Positions 43,744 to 55,288 of a DNA stretch of 64,000 nucleotides are shown piece by piece (position 1 is the first letter of the stretch; each line of letters starts with the position of its first letter). The notes under the pieces are model-generated. The model saw only the letters and a program-made list of their open reading frames with translations. It made no database searches and was not told the origin of the DNA. Origin of the DNA: Serratia symbiotica (GTDB lineage Bacteria; Pseudomonadota; Gammaproteobacteria; Enterobacterales; Enterobacteriaceae); assembly GCF_000821185.2 (NCBI RefSeq), contig NZ_CP050855.1:434001-498000 (forward strand), in the 5' to 3' direction. A program made the translations under genes and the position numbers.

Positions 43744-46248
43744 TCAGCGGCACACCGCCTCCGTCATATAAAGTCCGGCCTCTGCCTTCACTCCCGGAAG
43801 GAGGTAGTCCGCACGGCACTGCTGCCCCTCTCCCCACTGGACCATCAGTTGCCCAGTATCCGGCAGCCCGGTCAGGTAAACCTGCCCGCCGTCACCCACG
43901 ACACCGCTGGTTCCGCCGTCCTTACTACTCAGCGTGGCCAGCGCACCAAAGGAAAGCACCTGACCGTCCGGGCGTTTCAGTGAAATCAGTGCGCGCCCGC
44001 CTACATGCGTGGCAAATGCCGCCCGCGTGACGGCCCCTTTCGTCGGGATAACCTTCACGTCCGTCTGGGTGATTTCCGCATCCGCAGGCAGCCTCGTCGG
44101 GTCCAAGCTGACCGTATTTTGCTGATACGGGATGAGATAGGATAGGGTGGTATACCCCCGGTAATCCGTTTTCACCCCGGGCCAACCGTTCACCGGCACG
44201 CCGGAGGCACCGGGGGCGGCAACCAGTGCCACGCCGTTGTTCATATCCAGCGGTTGCGCCAGTGTCATGCCCTCGCTGCTGATAATTATCCCGCCCGCAG
44301 CATCCATACCCGTCTGGCTAGAGGTATCGCTGTAGCTGTAGCTGCCGCTCAGCTGACCGCAGTTGCCACTCCAACCTAGACGCGCCATACCGGTACTGTG
44401 GTTACTGCTGTTCTTAACGGAACGCCAGCTCTGGCTGACGTTCCAGTTAAGCTGCCGATCAAACGCCTGTCCGCTCAGCCCCACCTGCTGAGTACTGCCA
44501 CCTGAAGACGGTGACGTCATCTGATAGTTTGCCCGCGTATTGCCACCTAGCCACCAGTCCAGCGGCACGCTGGCGCTGATGCTGAAAAGACTATTGTTTC
44601 TCTGCTGTTCACCGTGGCGACTGTGACTCTGTGTCCAGTTCAGCGACAGGGAGACGTTTTTAATTGTGGTGCCGTAGCTGCCTCCCCATGAATCCTTGTG
44701 GCCACTGTGGTTCCGGTAAGTTTCCCGGCTGCCGTTCAGGCCGATATATCCCGCGTCGCCCAGCGACTGGCTGAGGGTAACAGTACTGAGGCTTTTGCTG
44801 CGCTCACGCTGGTTGTCATTCCGTCCGCTGTGATAAACATCCAGCACATCAGACAGCGTGTTATACCCGGCAGAGGAATATTGGTAGCTCTCCAGCGTAA
44901 ACGCACTGTTCGTGGTCTCAACGGAATTGCTGTAGCGCAGCCGCCATGAGGCACCTGTCTCATTTTTACTATCGTTTCTTTTTTGGTCAGATTGTGTGCC
45001 GTCAAGCGACAGGGCGCCCCAACGTCCCAGCGATGCCCCCAGGCCTGTCGTCACGGCGCGGTAGTTTTCGGTGGCCTGGAGTCCGCCATACGCCGTCAGG
45101 CTCCGGGGCAGACCATACATCACCGTCACCTGCCCCACCGCAGGTGCCTCCCCCTCACTGTGGGATGACCGATACTGCCCTACCATCACGCTATAGCTGA
45201 GATAGCCAGTCTTTAAGGCAATGGCGGGCGTCTGCCAGGGAACGGTAAACACCTGTGGTTTGCCGTCGGTTTCCCAGACTGTGACCTCAAGTTCCCCACC
45301 CGAATTGCTCGCAGAAAGGTCAGTCAGCGCAAAAGCACCCGGGGCAACCACAGCATTATAAAGAGTGTAACCGTTCTGCTTTACCTCAACCCGGGCATGC
45401 GTCCGGGCAATACCGCGCACCACGGGCGCAAAAGCCCGCATACTCGCTGCCACCATGGTGTCATCAGAATGCAGCATCACGCCACGGAAGGGGAAGCTGT
45501 CAAAAACGTTTGAGGGAGTAAATTGCTCCCCAAGCGTCAGTCGGCTTTTCAGCCGATTGAGCCCCCGCTCAGCATAGGTGTAAGACTTCTGCCACCGGAC
45601 AGGTTGCCCCTGACTCTTGTGCCAAGCCGTGTTATTCCTCAGCCGCCATGGGCCGATGTTTGCACCCGGTTCAAGCTGTACATACTGACTGCTATTACGA
45701 CTGCGGTAGTTCCCCTTGTACTCAGTCTGTGTATTGCTGAACCGATAATTCATCAGAAACGCTGGCAACCCATCATCCCAGAGCGACTCCGGGGCTATCC
45801 CCCATACTATCGGGCGCATGGCCACTTGCGGAATGCTCAGCAGCAGTTGCTGACTACTGAACTGAAACTCTACCTGCGCTTGCGGAATGGCCGATAAGTC
45901 GGCACAGTTTTCGTCCGGGGTACCCGTTAGGCCGGGATGGTCTTCCACCTTCACGCCATAGCGGGACAGTTGTTCCACACTCAGGCAGGCTTCCAGCCCG
46001 CTCTTTCCCTGTTCTGTTTCACGCGAACGAAAAACAATATTCTCCGAGCCAACATGCTCGCGGTTAACCAACACATCAACGGTATAGGTGCCTGGCAACT
46101 GCCTGCCCTGATTAAACAACGCGATATCGGCATTGCTGACATTTTCTCCCAACTGGCTGGCATCAAAAACGTAGTTTTTTGCTACCGCACAGACCGGTAG
46201 CAAGGCTGACCATACAGTCAGAGCTATGAAAGAAATCCAGAAGCGCAT
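43744..46248 (-). CDS. Outer-membrane fimbrial usher
   Basis: 834 residues, full length for the FimD/PapC/Caf1A family. Signal peptide ending AVCAVAKNY; N-terminal chaperone-binding domain (NYVFDASQLGENVSNADIAL), 24-strand barrel region, plug domain and C-terminal domains with GQVYLTGLPDTGQLMVQWG and final cysteines. Intact in this sequence. Exports and polymerises the subunit brought by the chaperone. Confidence 0.93.
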   Translation of the reverse strand: MRFWISFIALTVWSALLPVCAVAKNYVFDASQLGENVSNADIALFNQGRQLPGTYTVDVLVNREHVGSENIVFRSRETEQGKSGLEACLSVEQLSRYGVKVEDHPGLTGTPDENCADLSAIPQAQVEFQFSSQQLLLSIPQVAMRPIVWGIAPESLWDDGLPAFLMNYRFSNTQTEYKGNYRSRNSSQYVQLEPGANIGPWRLRNNTAWHKSQGQPVRWQKSYTYAERGLNRLKSRLTLGEQFTPSNVFDSFPFRGVMLHSDDTMVAASMRAFAPVVRGIARTHARVEVKQNGYTLYNAVVAPGAFALTDLSASNSGGELEVTVWETDGKPQVFTVPWQTPAIALKTGYLSYSVMVGQYRSSHSEGEAPAVGQVTVMYGLPRSLTAYGGLQATENYRAVTTGLGASLGRWGALSLDGTQSDQKRNDSKNETGASWRLRYSNSVETTNSAFTLESYQYSSAGYNTLSDVLDVYHSGRNDNQRERSKSLSTVTLSQSLGDAGYIGLNGSRETYRNHSGHKDSWGGSYGTTIKNVSLSLNWTQSHSRHGEQQRNNSLFSISASVPLDWWLGGNTRANYQMTSPSSGGSTQQVGLSGQAFDRQLNWNVSQSWRSVKNSSNHSTGMARLGWSGNCGQLSGSYSYSDTSSQTGMDAAGGIIISSEGMTLAQPLDMNNGVALVAAPGASGVPVNGWPGVKTDYRGYTTLSYLIPYQQNTVSLDPTRLPADAEITQTDVKVIPTKGAVTRAAFATHVGGRALISLKRPDGQVLSFGALATLSSKDGGTSGVVGDGGQVYLTGLPDTGQLMVQWGEGQQCRADYLLPGVKAEAGLYMTEAVCR

Positions 46249-46260
46249 CGTGATTCACTA

Positions 46261-47038
46261 TCAGACGGAAGCGGACGACTGGAACACCCGGCTTTCACCA
46301 CCGACATCAGTAATGATTTTCCATTCAACTTTTCCTGATGCCCCTTCCGGCAGGGTAAAGCTGCGTTCAGCAAAGGGAGCAACATAATCCAGGTCGTTTA
46401 CAGGTTTTCCCCCAACGGTAACGGACAACAGATTCATGTAAAACGGCGAGCTGTTGTGCACAGAAATTTTATTTCCCCGCCGCTTCCAGGTTAGGTCAGC
46501 CGCCACATCAGTCGGCATGCCTTTCACACCACTGGGGCGAACGAGCAGCTTGATGCAGCTATGCACGCTAACACCCAGATTGACAGTAACTGGGGTGGAG
46601 GGGCTGGAATTATTGTTTTTTTCATCTTTTGCCCAGACGTCGACGTCTTTGGGGGGTATTCCGGCAACGCAGAGCCACTGCAGGCTCTCGCGGTCTAAAA
46701 CATCCGCGCCGCCAGTATGGATGATGCGCATACGGCTCTGCTGTCCGGCCTCCAGCCGGAACAGAGGAGGAGTGACAATAAAAGGGGGGGGGCGATTTTT
46801 TATCTTCGGCATAGACTTTGCCCTGAACCAGAATGGGATAGTCCTGCTCATTAATGACGGACAGCATTGCACCACTGGAGTTGGCGTGATAAATAACTCG
46901 CGAGGTACCCAACTTTAGCGTAAATTCTTTTGTGTTTGGCGTAAGAGAATAAGCCATGGAATATAACGGTATAGCTATAATGTTCATGCTTAGTAGAATT
47001 GTAGTAGTAACCATTTTTTTTGAAAATAAATACATCAC
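46261..47038 (-). pseudogene. FGL-type periplasmic chaperone, frame-disrupted at a poly-G tract
   Basis: PapD-like chaperone. Frame one (from 47038) gives the signal peptide and SRVIYHANSSGAMLSVINEQ. At the 9-G run (46784-46792) the conserved sequence moves to a second frame, IVTPPLFRLEAGQQSRMRII to the end at 46261. Removing one G restores a single frame. ESLQWLCVAGIPPKDVD and VHSCIKLLVRP carry the two cysteines of the FGL chaperone class (Caf1M type), which serve thin, non-pilus polyadhesins. Confidence 0.85.
46784..46792. repeat. Nine-G homopolymer inside the chaperone gene
   Basis: A run of nine G on the plus strand (C on the coding strand). One unit less restores the chaperone frame. 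Such tracts change length by slipped-strand mispairing. Confidence 0.8.
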
Positions 47039-47082
47039 TTAACCTTTATTAATTAAAATGTTAATGAAATTAAGGCTGGCGT

Positions 47083-47199
47083 ATGGAACTTCCCCTCCCC
47101 GATAAACTATCTCTCCGTATAATATTAGACGACAATTACCCGTTCGCTCTGCGCCAATTCCTGGGGTTTAGGGAGGAATGGAACCGTAAACGCCGTTAA
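47083..47199 (+). CDS. Small 38-residue ORF divergent from the chaperone
   Basis: MELPLPDKLSLRIILDDNYP plus FALRQFLGFREEWNRKRR. It lies between the fimbrial operon and the transposon end, opposite to the chaperone. It could be a remnant of a fimbrial regulator cut off by the insertion, or chance. Upstream is the dyad CCTTAA...TTAAGG (47039-47074 region). Confidence 0.25.
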   Translation: MELPLPDKLSLRIILDDNYPFALRQFLGFREEWNRKRR

Positions 47200-47239
47200 G
47201 CGGTCATTTTAAATAGCCAAAAACCAACCGGCCAATTTA

Positions 47240-47264
47240 TGTCATTTTCAGAAGACGACTGCAC
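47240..47264 (+). repeat. Tn402-type 25-bp terminal inverted repeat
   Basis: TGTCATTTTCAGAAGACGAC then TGCAC, the conserved IRt/IRi sequence; further TniA-binding repeats (e.g. around cctgacagaccgatatcagg, 47303) follow as in Tn402. Confidence 0.88.
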
Positions 47265-47380
47265 CAATCAATGGGGCTTGAAGCCTGTTGTGCATACGGC
47301 TCCTGACAGACCGATATCAGGACTCCTCTACACGAAACTCGTCTATGCTCAATACTTGTGTGCACCAAAGCGAGGTGAGC

Positions 47381-49062
47381 ATGGTGACCGATACCGCATC
47401 GATTACCGAATACGGCGTGGCCACCTTGCCAGAACAGGCGTGGGAGCGTGCGCGCCGCCGCGCGGAGATCATTGGGCCGCTGGCACAGTCGGAGACGGTC
47501 GGGCATGAAGCGGCCAACGCGGCAGCCCAGGCACTGGGTCTGTCCCGGCGACAGGTGTATGTCCTGATCCGCCGTGCCCGGCAAGGTTCGGGGCTGGTCA
47601 CTGACATGGCTCTTGGGCAGTCGAGCGGCGGCAAAGGCAAGGGTCGCTTGCCGGAGTTGGTCGAACGAATCATCCGCGAGCTACTGCAAAAGCGCTTCCT
47701 GACCAAACAGAAGCGCAGCTTGGCGTCCTTTCACCGTGAAGTTGCGCGGGCGTGCAAGCTGCATAAGCTGCGGGTGCCGGCGCGCAACACCGTGGCGTTG
47801 CGGATCGCCAGCCTTGATCCACTCAAGGCCACTCGTCTTCGGGAAGGCCAGGATGCGTCCCGCACCCTGCAAGGTGCCGGCGGCATTCCGCCGCCAGTCT
47901 CCGCGCCACTAGAGCAGGTACAGATTGACCCTACAGTCATCGACCTGATCGTGGTGGACGAGCGCGACCGGCAACCGATTGGCCGTCCGTACCTGACCCT
48001 CGCCATCGACGTATTTACCCGCTGCGTGGTTGGCATGGTGGTCACGTTGGAAGCGCCATCCGCCGTCTCGGTCGGCCTGTGCCTTGCGCGTGTCGGCGGC
48101 GACAAGCGCCCTTGGCTGGAAGGGTTGGACGTAGAGATGGACTGGCCGATGAGTGGCAAGCCAGGCTGCTTTACCTAGATAACGCAGCCGAGTTCAAGAG
48201 CGAGGCGCTGCGCCGTGGTTGCGAACAGCATGGCATCCGCCTGGACTATCGCCCGCTTGGGCAGCCGCACTACGGCGGCATCGTGGAACGGATCATCGGT
48301 ACGGCGATGCAGATGATCCACAACGAACTGCCAGGGACGACCTTTTCCAACTCTGAGCAGCGCGGGGAATACGTCTCCGAGAAGATGGCTGCCCTGACGC
48401 TGCGTGAGCTGGAGCGCTGGCTCGCATTGGCGGTCGGCACCTATCACGGCTCCGTGCACAACGGCTTGCTCCAACCGCCTGCCGCGCGCTGGGCCGAAGC
48501 TGTCGCACTGGCCGGCGTGCCCGCCGTCATCACCCGTGCCACGGCTTTTGTGGTCGATTTTCTGCCCATCATCCGCCGCACGCTGACCCGCACGGGCTTC
48601 GTCATCGACCACATCCACTACTACGCCGATGCGCTCAAGCCGTGGATTGCTCGGCGTGACCGCTTGCCCGCGTTCCTGATCCGGCGCGACCCGCGCGACA
48701 TCAGCCGCATCTGGGTGCTGGAACCAGAGGGTCAGCACTATCTGGAAATTCCCTACCGCACCTTGTCGCACCCGGCTGTCACCCTCTGGGAACAACGGCA
48801 GGCGCTGGCGAAATTGCGGCAGCAAGGACGCGAGCAGGTGGATGAGTCGGCGCTGTTCCGTATGATCGGCCAGATGCGCGAAATCGTGACCACTGCGCAG
48901 AAGGCTACGTGCAAGGCTCGGCGCGATACGGATCGACGCCAGCACCTCAAGGCAACGGCACCGCCCGTCAAAACGACGCTACCGCCGGATACGGACATGG
49001 CTGACCCGCAGGCGGACAACCAGCCATCAGCCAAACCGTTCGATCAGATCGAGGAGTGGTAG
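47381..49062 (+). pseudogene. tniA: Transposase TniA, one frameshift
   Basis: D,D(35)E transposase, about 559 residues. ATG 47381 after gcgaggtgagc. The first frame runs through QALGLSRRQVYVLIRRARQG, IDLIVVDERDRQPIGRPYL and EMDWPMSGKP; then one base is missing near 48161 and the catalytic continuation LLYLDNAAEFKSEALRRGC, GGIVERIIGTAMQMIHNEL and the C-terminus FDQIEEW are in the next frame. In the first catalytic motif the sequence is QIDPTV. Confidence 0.9.
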
Positions 49063-49064
49063 CC

Positions 49065-49973
49065 GTGGACGAATATCCCATCATCGACCTGTCTTACCTG
49101 CTGCCGACGGCCCAGGGCTTGGCCCGTCACCCGGCGGACGAACGCATCCAGCACCTGCGTGCCGACCGCTGGATCGGCTATCCGCGCGCAGTCTAGGCGC
49201 TGAATCGGCTGGGAACCCTGTATGCGTGGCCGAACAAACAACGCATGCCCAATCTGCTGTTGGTTGGGCCAACCAACAACGGCAAGTCGATGATTGTCGA
49301 GAAGTTCCGCCGCACCCACCCGGTCAACTCCGATGCCGACCAGGAGCACATTCCGGTGCTGGTCGTGCAGATGCCTTCCGAACCGTCCGTGATCCGCTTC
49401 TACGTCGCGCTGCTCGCGGCGATGGGTGCCCCATTGTGACCGCGCCCACGGCTGCCGGAAATGGAGCAACTGGCCCTGGCACTGTTGCGCAAGGTCGGCG
49501 TGCGCATGCTGGTGATCGACGAGTTGCACAACGTGCTGGCCGGCAACAGCGTCAACCGCCGGGAATTCCTCAATCTGCTGCGCTTTCTCGGTAACGAACT
49601 GCGCATCCCGCTGGTTGGGGTTGGCACGCGCGACGCCTACCTAGCCATCCGCTCAGATGACCAGTTGGAAAACCGCTTTGAGCCGATGATGCTGCCGGTG
49701 TGGGAGGCCAACGATGATTGCTGCTCACTGCTGGCCAGCTTCGCGGCTTCGCTCCCGCTGCGGCGACCCTCGTCGATTGCCACGCTGGACATGGCCCGCT
49801 ACCTGCTCACGCGCAGCGAGGGCACCATCGGCGAGTTGGCGCACCTGTTGATGGCAGCGGCTGTCGCCGCCGTGGAGAGTGGTGAAGAAGCGATCAACCA
49901 CCGCACGCTTAGCATGGCCGATTACACCGGCCCTGGCGAGCGGCGTCGGCAATTCGAGCGGGAACTGATGTGA
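49065..49973 (+). pseudogene. tniB: Transposition ATPase TniB, two nonsense codons
   Basis: AAA+ target-selection ATPase of the element. The GTG-started frame (302 codons) has TAG at residue 44 (GYPRAV-stop-ALNRLGTLYAW) and TGA at residue 125 (AAMGAPL-stop-PRPRLPEME). Walker A LVGPTNNGKS and Walker B RMLVIDELHN are otherwise intact. Both stops look like single-base changes. Confidence 0.9.
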
Positions 49974-51784
49974 AGCCAGCCCCGCGCTGGCCGCTGCAGC
50001 CCGCTCCCAGGGAAGGCGAAGCCTTGTCCTCATGGTTCAACCGCGTGGCTCTTTGCTATTACATGGAGGTGCCCGAGCTGCTGGAGCACGATCTTGGTCA
50101 CGGCCTGGTCGATGACCTGGACGCCGCGCCACCACTGGCGCTGCTGTCGATGCTCTCCCAGCGGAGCGGCATCAAGCTGGACCGGCTGCGTTGCATGAGT
50201 TTCGCTGGCTGGGTGTCTTGGCTACTGGACAGCCTTGATGATCAGATTCCAGACGCATTGGAAACCTATGTGTTCCAGCTCTCGGTGCTGCTGCCGAAAC
50301 TCCGCCGTAGGACGCGATCCATCATGAGCTGGCGTGCCTGGCTGCCCAGCCAGCCGATACATCGCGCCTGTCCGCTCTGTCTGAACGACCCGGCAAACCA
50401 AGCCGTACTGCTTGCATGGAAGCTGCCCCTGATGCTGAGCTGCCCGCTGCATGGGTGCTGGTTGGAAACCTATTGGGGCGTGCCAGGGCGGTTTCTCGGC
50501 TGGGAGAACGCTGACACTGCACCGCGCACCGCCAGCGACGCGATTGCGGTGATGGACCAACGTACCTGGCAGGCACTGACGAGCGGCCATGTGGAGTTGC
50601 CGCGCCGACGCATCCACGCTGGATTGTGGTTTCGGCTACTACGCACGCTGCTCGATGAGCTGAACACCCCGCTTTCGGCATGCGGCACCTATGCGGGATA
50701 TCTTCGCCAAGTCTGGGAAGGCTGCGGGCATCCGCTACGTGCTGGGCAAAGTCTGTGGCGACCGTATGAAACCCTGAACCCGACAGTACGGTTGCAGATG
50801 CTGGAGGCGGCGGCAACGGCAATCAGTTCGATTGAGGTAAGGGATATAAGCCCGCCAGGCGAGCAGGCAAAGCTATTCTGGCCCGAGCCCCAAACTGGGT
50901 TCACCAGTGGCCTGCCGGCAAAAGCGCCGAAGCCCGAACCTGTCAATCACTGGCAACGTGCAGTCCAGGCCATCGATGAGGCCATCATTGAAGCGCGGCA
51001 CAACCCCGAGACGGCACGCTCGTTGTTCGCGTTGGCTTCCTATGGTCGGCACGACCCAGCTTCCCTGGAACAGTTGCGCGCCACCTTTATGGCACTGCTG
51101 ATGGGGATTTCTGATGTTGGCAGCATTCCAGTATGTGATAATCGATTGGCATTCCTCAATGACGGCGTGAAAAGGTTTTCTTCGTTATATGAGAGTGAAA
51201 TGTCATTCATCGCTAATTTTATCTCAACATTGGTATGGTTGGTTCCTAAAAATGCAAACGCCAATAATGGGAGTGCATCATTTTACGAACTTCCACATGT
51301 TACCTTTATTTTCGATGCCACACTATTCTTTGTTCCACCGTTCCATAAGCTTCTAAGAGAATTCGGGTTTCTTGGATTCGTCGAAAATCTTTATCACGAA
51401 GCACTCCATCATCAAGTACACACGTTCAACGCATTTCATGGTAATCAATACTGTCAGGGAACTCTGGGGGAGTCGTTGATAGATTTTCCTCAACGGCAAG
51501 ATCGAACTTTCAGTTATACCCAGGCTTTCAATGTTTGTTACGTATACGGGGAAATTGTTAGATATCGTCGTAAAGTAGCGCAATACCTTTCCGAGGAATA
51601 TCGGGTTGAAGAATTAACATGGATAAATGAGGCATTGGACTCTGCAATAATGATGCGATTTAATTTGGCCACACGTTTATATCCCGTGAGGGACGCCTTT
51701 TTACCTCCCTGGAAATCACTCATCGAAGAATGGACGTTGGAAAATGATGCGGGAAAATATTTCAACCAGGAGAAACAATTATGA
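49970..51784 (+). CDS. tniQ: TniQ fused in frame to a C-terminal HExxH domain
   Basis: 604 residues. Residues 1 to about 382 are Tn402-type TniQ (ALSSWFNRVALCYYMEVPEL, zinc-binding ACPLCLNDP and CPLHGCWLE). From about residue 383 on, base composition changes from G/C-rich to A/T-rich and a different protein follows: FISTLVWLVPKNANAN, then FVENLYHEALHHQVHTFNAF with H476-E477-x-x-H480, as in HExxH proteins that include the aKG-HExxH peptide hydroxylases. The frame stays open across the joint. Its end overlaps the next gene (ATGA). A fused product may be made but its function is doubtful. Confidence 0.75.
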   Translation: MKPAPRWPLQPAPREGEALSSWFNRVALCYYMEVPELLEHDLGHGLVDDLDAAPPLALLSMLSQRSGIKLDRLRCMSFAGWVSWLLDSLDDQIPDALETYVFQLSVLLPKLRRRTRSIMSWRAWLPSQPIHRACPLCLNDPANQAVLLAWKLPLMLSCPLHGCWLETYWGVPGRFLGWENADTAPRTASDAIAVMDQRTWQALTSGHVELPRRRIHAGLWFRLLRTLLDELNTPLSACGTYAGYLRQVWEGCGHPLRAGQSLWRPYETLNPTVRLQMLEAAATAISSIEVRDISPPGEQAKLFWPEPQTGFTSGLPAKAPKPEPVNHWQRAVQAIDEAIIEARHNPETARSLFALASYGRHDPASLEQLRATFMALLMGISDVGSIPVCDNRLAFLNDGVKRFSSLYESEMSFIANFISTLVWLVPKNANANNGSASFYELPHVTFIFDATLFFVPPFHKLLREFGFLGFVENLYHEALHHQVHTFNAFHGNQYCQGTLGESLIDFPQRQDRTFSYTQAFNVCYVYGEIVRYRRKVAQYLSEEYRVEELTWINEALDSAIMMRFNLATRLYPVRDAFLPPWKSLIEEWTLENDAGKYFNQEKQL

Positions 51785-52512
51785 GTGATATAGCTGAATG
51801 GGATGGCTATCTGATTCTTGACGATTTTTTAAGTAGCGATGAGATTTTCGCCATTCAGTTATATATGCAATTTGAGAATTACTATCTCGTCCATTCTCTG
51901 GGGTGGTCAAAATCTTGGAGAATGACCGACGGAGAACCGTTGGTGAGTGTCAGCTATTTTTACTCATTGCTGACAGAAAAAACCACCGTGGATGATAATG
52001 TCATTACTTCCGGCATTGATATTTTAAGTAAAAAGATCGGTTTAATAACATCACATCTGCGTAATTTTTTGGGGGAGGATTGGAATGCATTTTCACTCAC
52101 AACGTTCCTGTATCCAGCTGGTAGCGGGCTAGGCTGGCATGAAGACGATGCCCAATATAAAGGAGCATACATATTTTATGCGCATCCAGAATGGAAACCC
52201 AATTGGGGTGGGGAGATTTGTGTCATCGACACCCCCGTTAATTCCAGCGCAGGGTTGTCCGAACAAACCTACAATGCGTCTGAAGAGGTTTTACGCATGT
52301 CAGGGATAACCGGAGGTGCTGTTGGACCGGAGTTTGGATGGAGCATCCGTGAACGCAGTATCAATGATTGTGGGGTCGGAACATTTATTTACCCCAAACC
52401 CAATCGACTTGTGATAATAAAACCAAATTACTCACACTGTATCAAGAAAGTTGATGTCAGTGCCGGGGACAATATGCGTTGTTCCGTTGCTGGTTTCTTT
52501 CATAAAAGCTGA
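51781..52512 (+). CDS. 2-oxoglutarate/Fe(II)-dependent oxygenase
   Basis: 243 residues of the prolyl-hydroxylase-like 2OG-Fe(II) superfamily. Iron ligands H120-x-D122 (GLGWHEDDA) and H219 (KPNYSHCIKKV), with R near 235 (MRCSVAGFF) for 2-oxoglutarate. Starts MSDIAEWDGYLILDDFLSSD, the usual beginning of this fold. Coupled to the upstream HExxH gene by overlap. Substrate unknown; hydroxylation of an amino acid, peptide or small molecule is the likely chemistry. Confidence 0.85.
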   Translation: MSDIAEWDGYLILDDFLSSDEIFAIQLYMQFENYYLVHSLGWSKSWRMTDGEPLVSVSYFYSLLTEKTTVDDNVITSGIDILSKKIGLITSHLRNFLGEDWNAFSLTTFLYPAGSGLGWHEDDAQYKGAYIFYAHPEWKPNWGGEICVIDTPVNSSAGLSEQTYNASEEVLRMSGITGGAVGPEFGWSIRERSINDCGVGTFIYPKPNRLVIIKPNYSHCIKKVDVSAGDNMRCSVAGFFHKS

Positions 52513-52551
52513 AGTTATGGCCAGTAATCAATACCGACCATTTTAATGTCA

Positions 52552-53733
52552 TTAAGACTGACGCTTTACATGTAAAATGAGTAGAGAAGAAAGCAACAAC
52601 CCAGTCATGGAACAAATGACAAGAGCCAGCGGACTGCCTACTCTGTCAGCCAGCATACCTGCCGAAATACTGACTACTGCACCGATAATGATTTGTTTTC
52701 TGTAGCTGCTGGCAGAGGCTGCTGCTACCTGTTCGTTGTTAAAGTTCGTCAGCAAACTGTACCAGCCAAGACTGTATATAATATTAGAAAATACATGAGC
52801 AGAAAAAACCAGTACTAATGAAATACTCATGAACGGTGTCAATGGAATGAAAAAATAACACAAAATAAACGCCGCCATGCACGCAATAATAAACTTTGAT
52901 GACTGATTTTTGTAACGTTCTTCCTTGACCAAAAATGGCCCGAGAAGTTGTCCCAGACTGCGGGCGAACAATAAAAACAACAGTGTTTCTTTTTGGTCAT
53001 TATTGCTATGAACCAATGTGGGCAGGAGCGACATAGCCGGCGCTCCTGTCATTGCCAGTGCCGGCAATAAATAGAGGCTAGCACGTTGTTTTGATGACAA
53101 CCTTTTAGGCAACCCTTGTGCGTAAACATTCTGTTCTGCATAATTCGCCAGCTTTGGCAGTGAAAATATAAATGTAATGGCTATGATGTAGCTGAGCAGA
53201 TTTGCCAACAAATAGGTATTGCTCTGGACGGTACCATAAAGGAATACGCCAACACCTATGCCAAATAAAACCTGTCAAGCAAACACCAGCGTGTCGATAA
53301 CCGCACCGGCACCAATATCTTCTGGAGCAAGTTTAGCTTTGGTATAATGATTAATGGCAGGAATGGTGATCCCCGCAGATACCGACGAGGCAACGCCAGC
53401 AAGCTGCAGTATGGTCACGGAACCATGAACCAATCCGTACCAGGGAACCATCAAACCCAGTGCGCCAATGCATTCAGCGATCATGAAGCAATATTTTGCT
53501 TCAATACGTGCAAGCAGATATTTTCCTGCAATACTCCCCAAAAACCCCGGTGATGTTGACAAAATAAACGCCAAGGCAAAGGAGGACGGTGCCGCGTTCA
53601 ATCTGGCCAGCTCACCAAAAACCATGATGAACGTCAATCCAGAACCTACGGAACTGCAAATTAGCGCTAACGCGAGTATTCTTAACCAAAGATACTTACG
53701 CATTGAGCGTAACAATATAAAAAACATAGTCAC
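52552..53733 (-). pseudogene. MFS transporter with one nonsense codon
   Basis: The 393-codon frame is broken by a TGA at 53274-53276 (VIDTLVFA-stop-QVLFGIGVGVFLYG), most simply a TGG to TGA change. The remainder has about 11-12 hydrophobic helices (LVGS-type loops such as GFLGSIAGKYLLARIEAKY between helices 2 and 3). It converges on the 2OG oxygenase and could export its product or act in self-protection. Confidence 0.82.
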
Positions 53734-53859
53734 CTCAAGACCATTAAACGATTAATTGAATTGATTCCCCTCCATGTGATGTCAATTACATCGTCTCGTT
53801 CCTTATCTGGATCTGGTTGTTGAGGTGGTTATACTCCACCGAGTATAGATAATCTTTTC

Positions 53860-54951
<1,092 letters not shown>

Positions 54952-55288
54952 CACCGCTCCGTTGCATTGGGCTTCAAACCCTAAGTGCATTTAACTGATC
55001 TTCAACATGTATCCCATCAAAAGTTTTATTTCTCCTGCTCATGAAATTATGACGAATTTATTACTTTGCAGCGATTTTTCGTACCGTTTTTAACGATTGG
55101 GCACAAAATCGAAAGTAATGGTATAATAATATGACGATAATATTCAGCATTAAATAGTTAGCATCGTGAAAGAACAGATTATTCACATTATATTAGCTTG
55201 TGTGAGGGGTTATCGATTCGCTAGATATTAAAAACACATATTTTAGTGTGTTTTGCGTGAGTTTTTTATTTAAATTGCGAGGTTAAAA
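54952..55288 (+). promoter_or_regulatory. A/T-rich leader of the adhesin gene
   Basis: 337 bases without a gene. TATAAT at 55122-55127, with TTGGGC 19 bases before it, is a possible promoter. A palindromic stretch aaaacacatattttagtgtgtttt lies in the leader near 55230-55253, 40 bases before the GTG start. Such leaders of surface adhesins are often controlled by H-NS-type silencing because of their A/T content; this is inference. Confidence 0.4.

Larger units (their letters stand above)
47240..51115 (+). mobile_element. Tn402/Tn5053-family transposon remnant
   Basis: Starts at the terminal inverted repeat TGTCATTTTCAGAAGACGAC (47240), the same end that bounds class 1 integrons and Tn402, followed by tniA, tniB and tniQ in the standard order. 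The tniR resolvase and the opposite end are missing: tniQ runs straight into unrelated A/T-rich coding DNA near 51110. tniA has a frameshift and tniB two stops, so it cannot move by itself. Confidence 0.9.

Noticed and set aside
47240-51115. Class 1 integron or CRISPR-associated transposon
   Set aside because: The end matches Tn402-type elements, but no integrase intI, gene cassettes, resistance genes or cas genes accompany tniA-tniB-tniQ.
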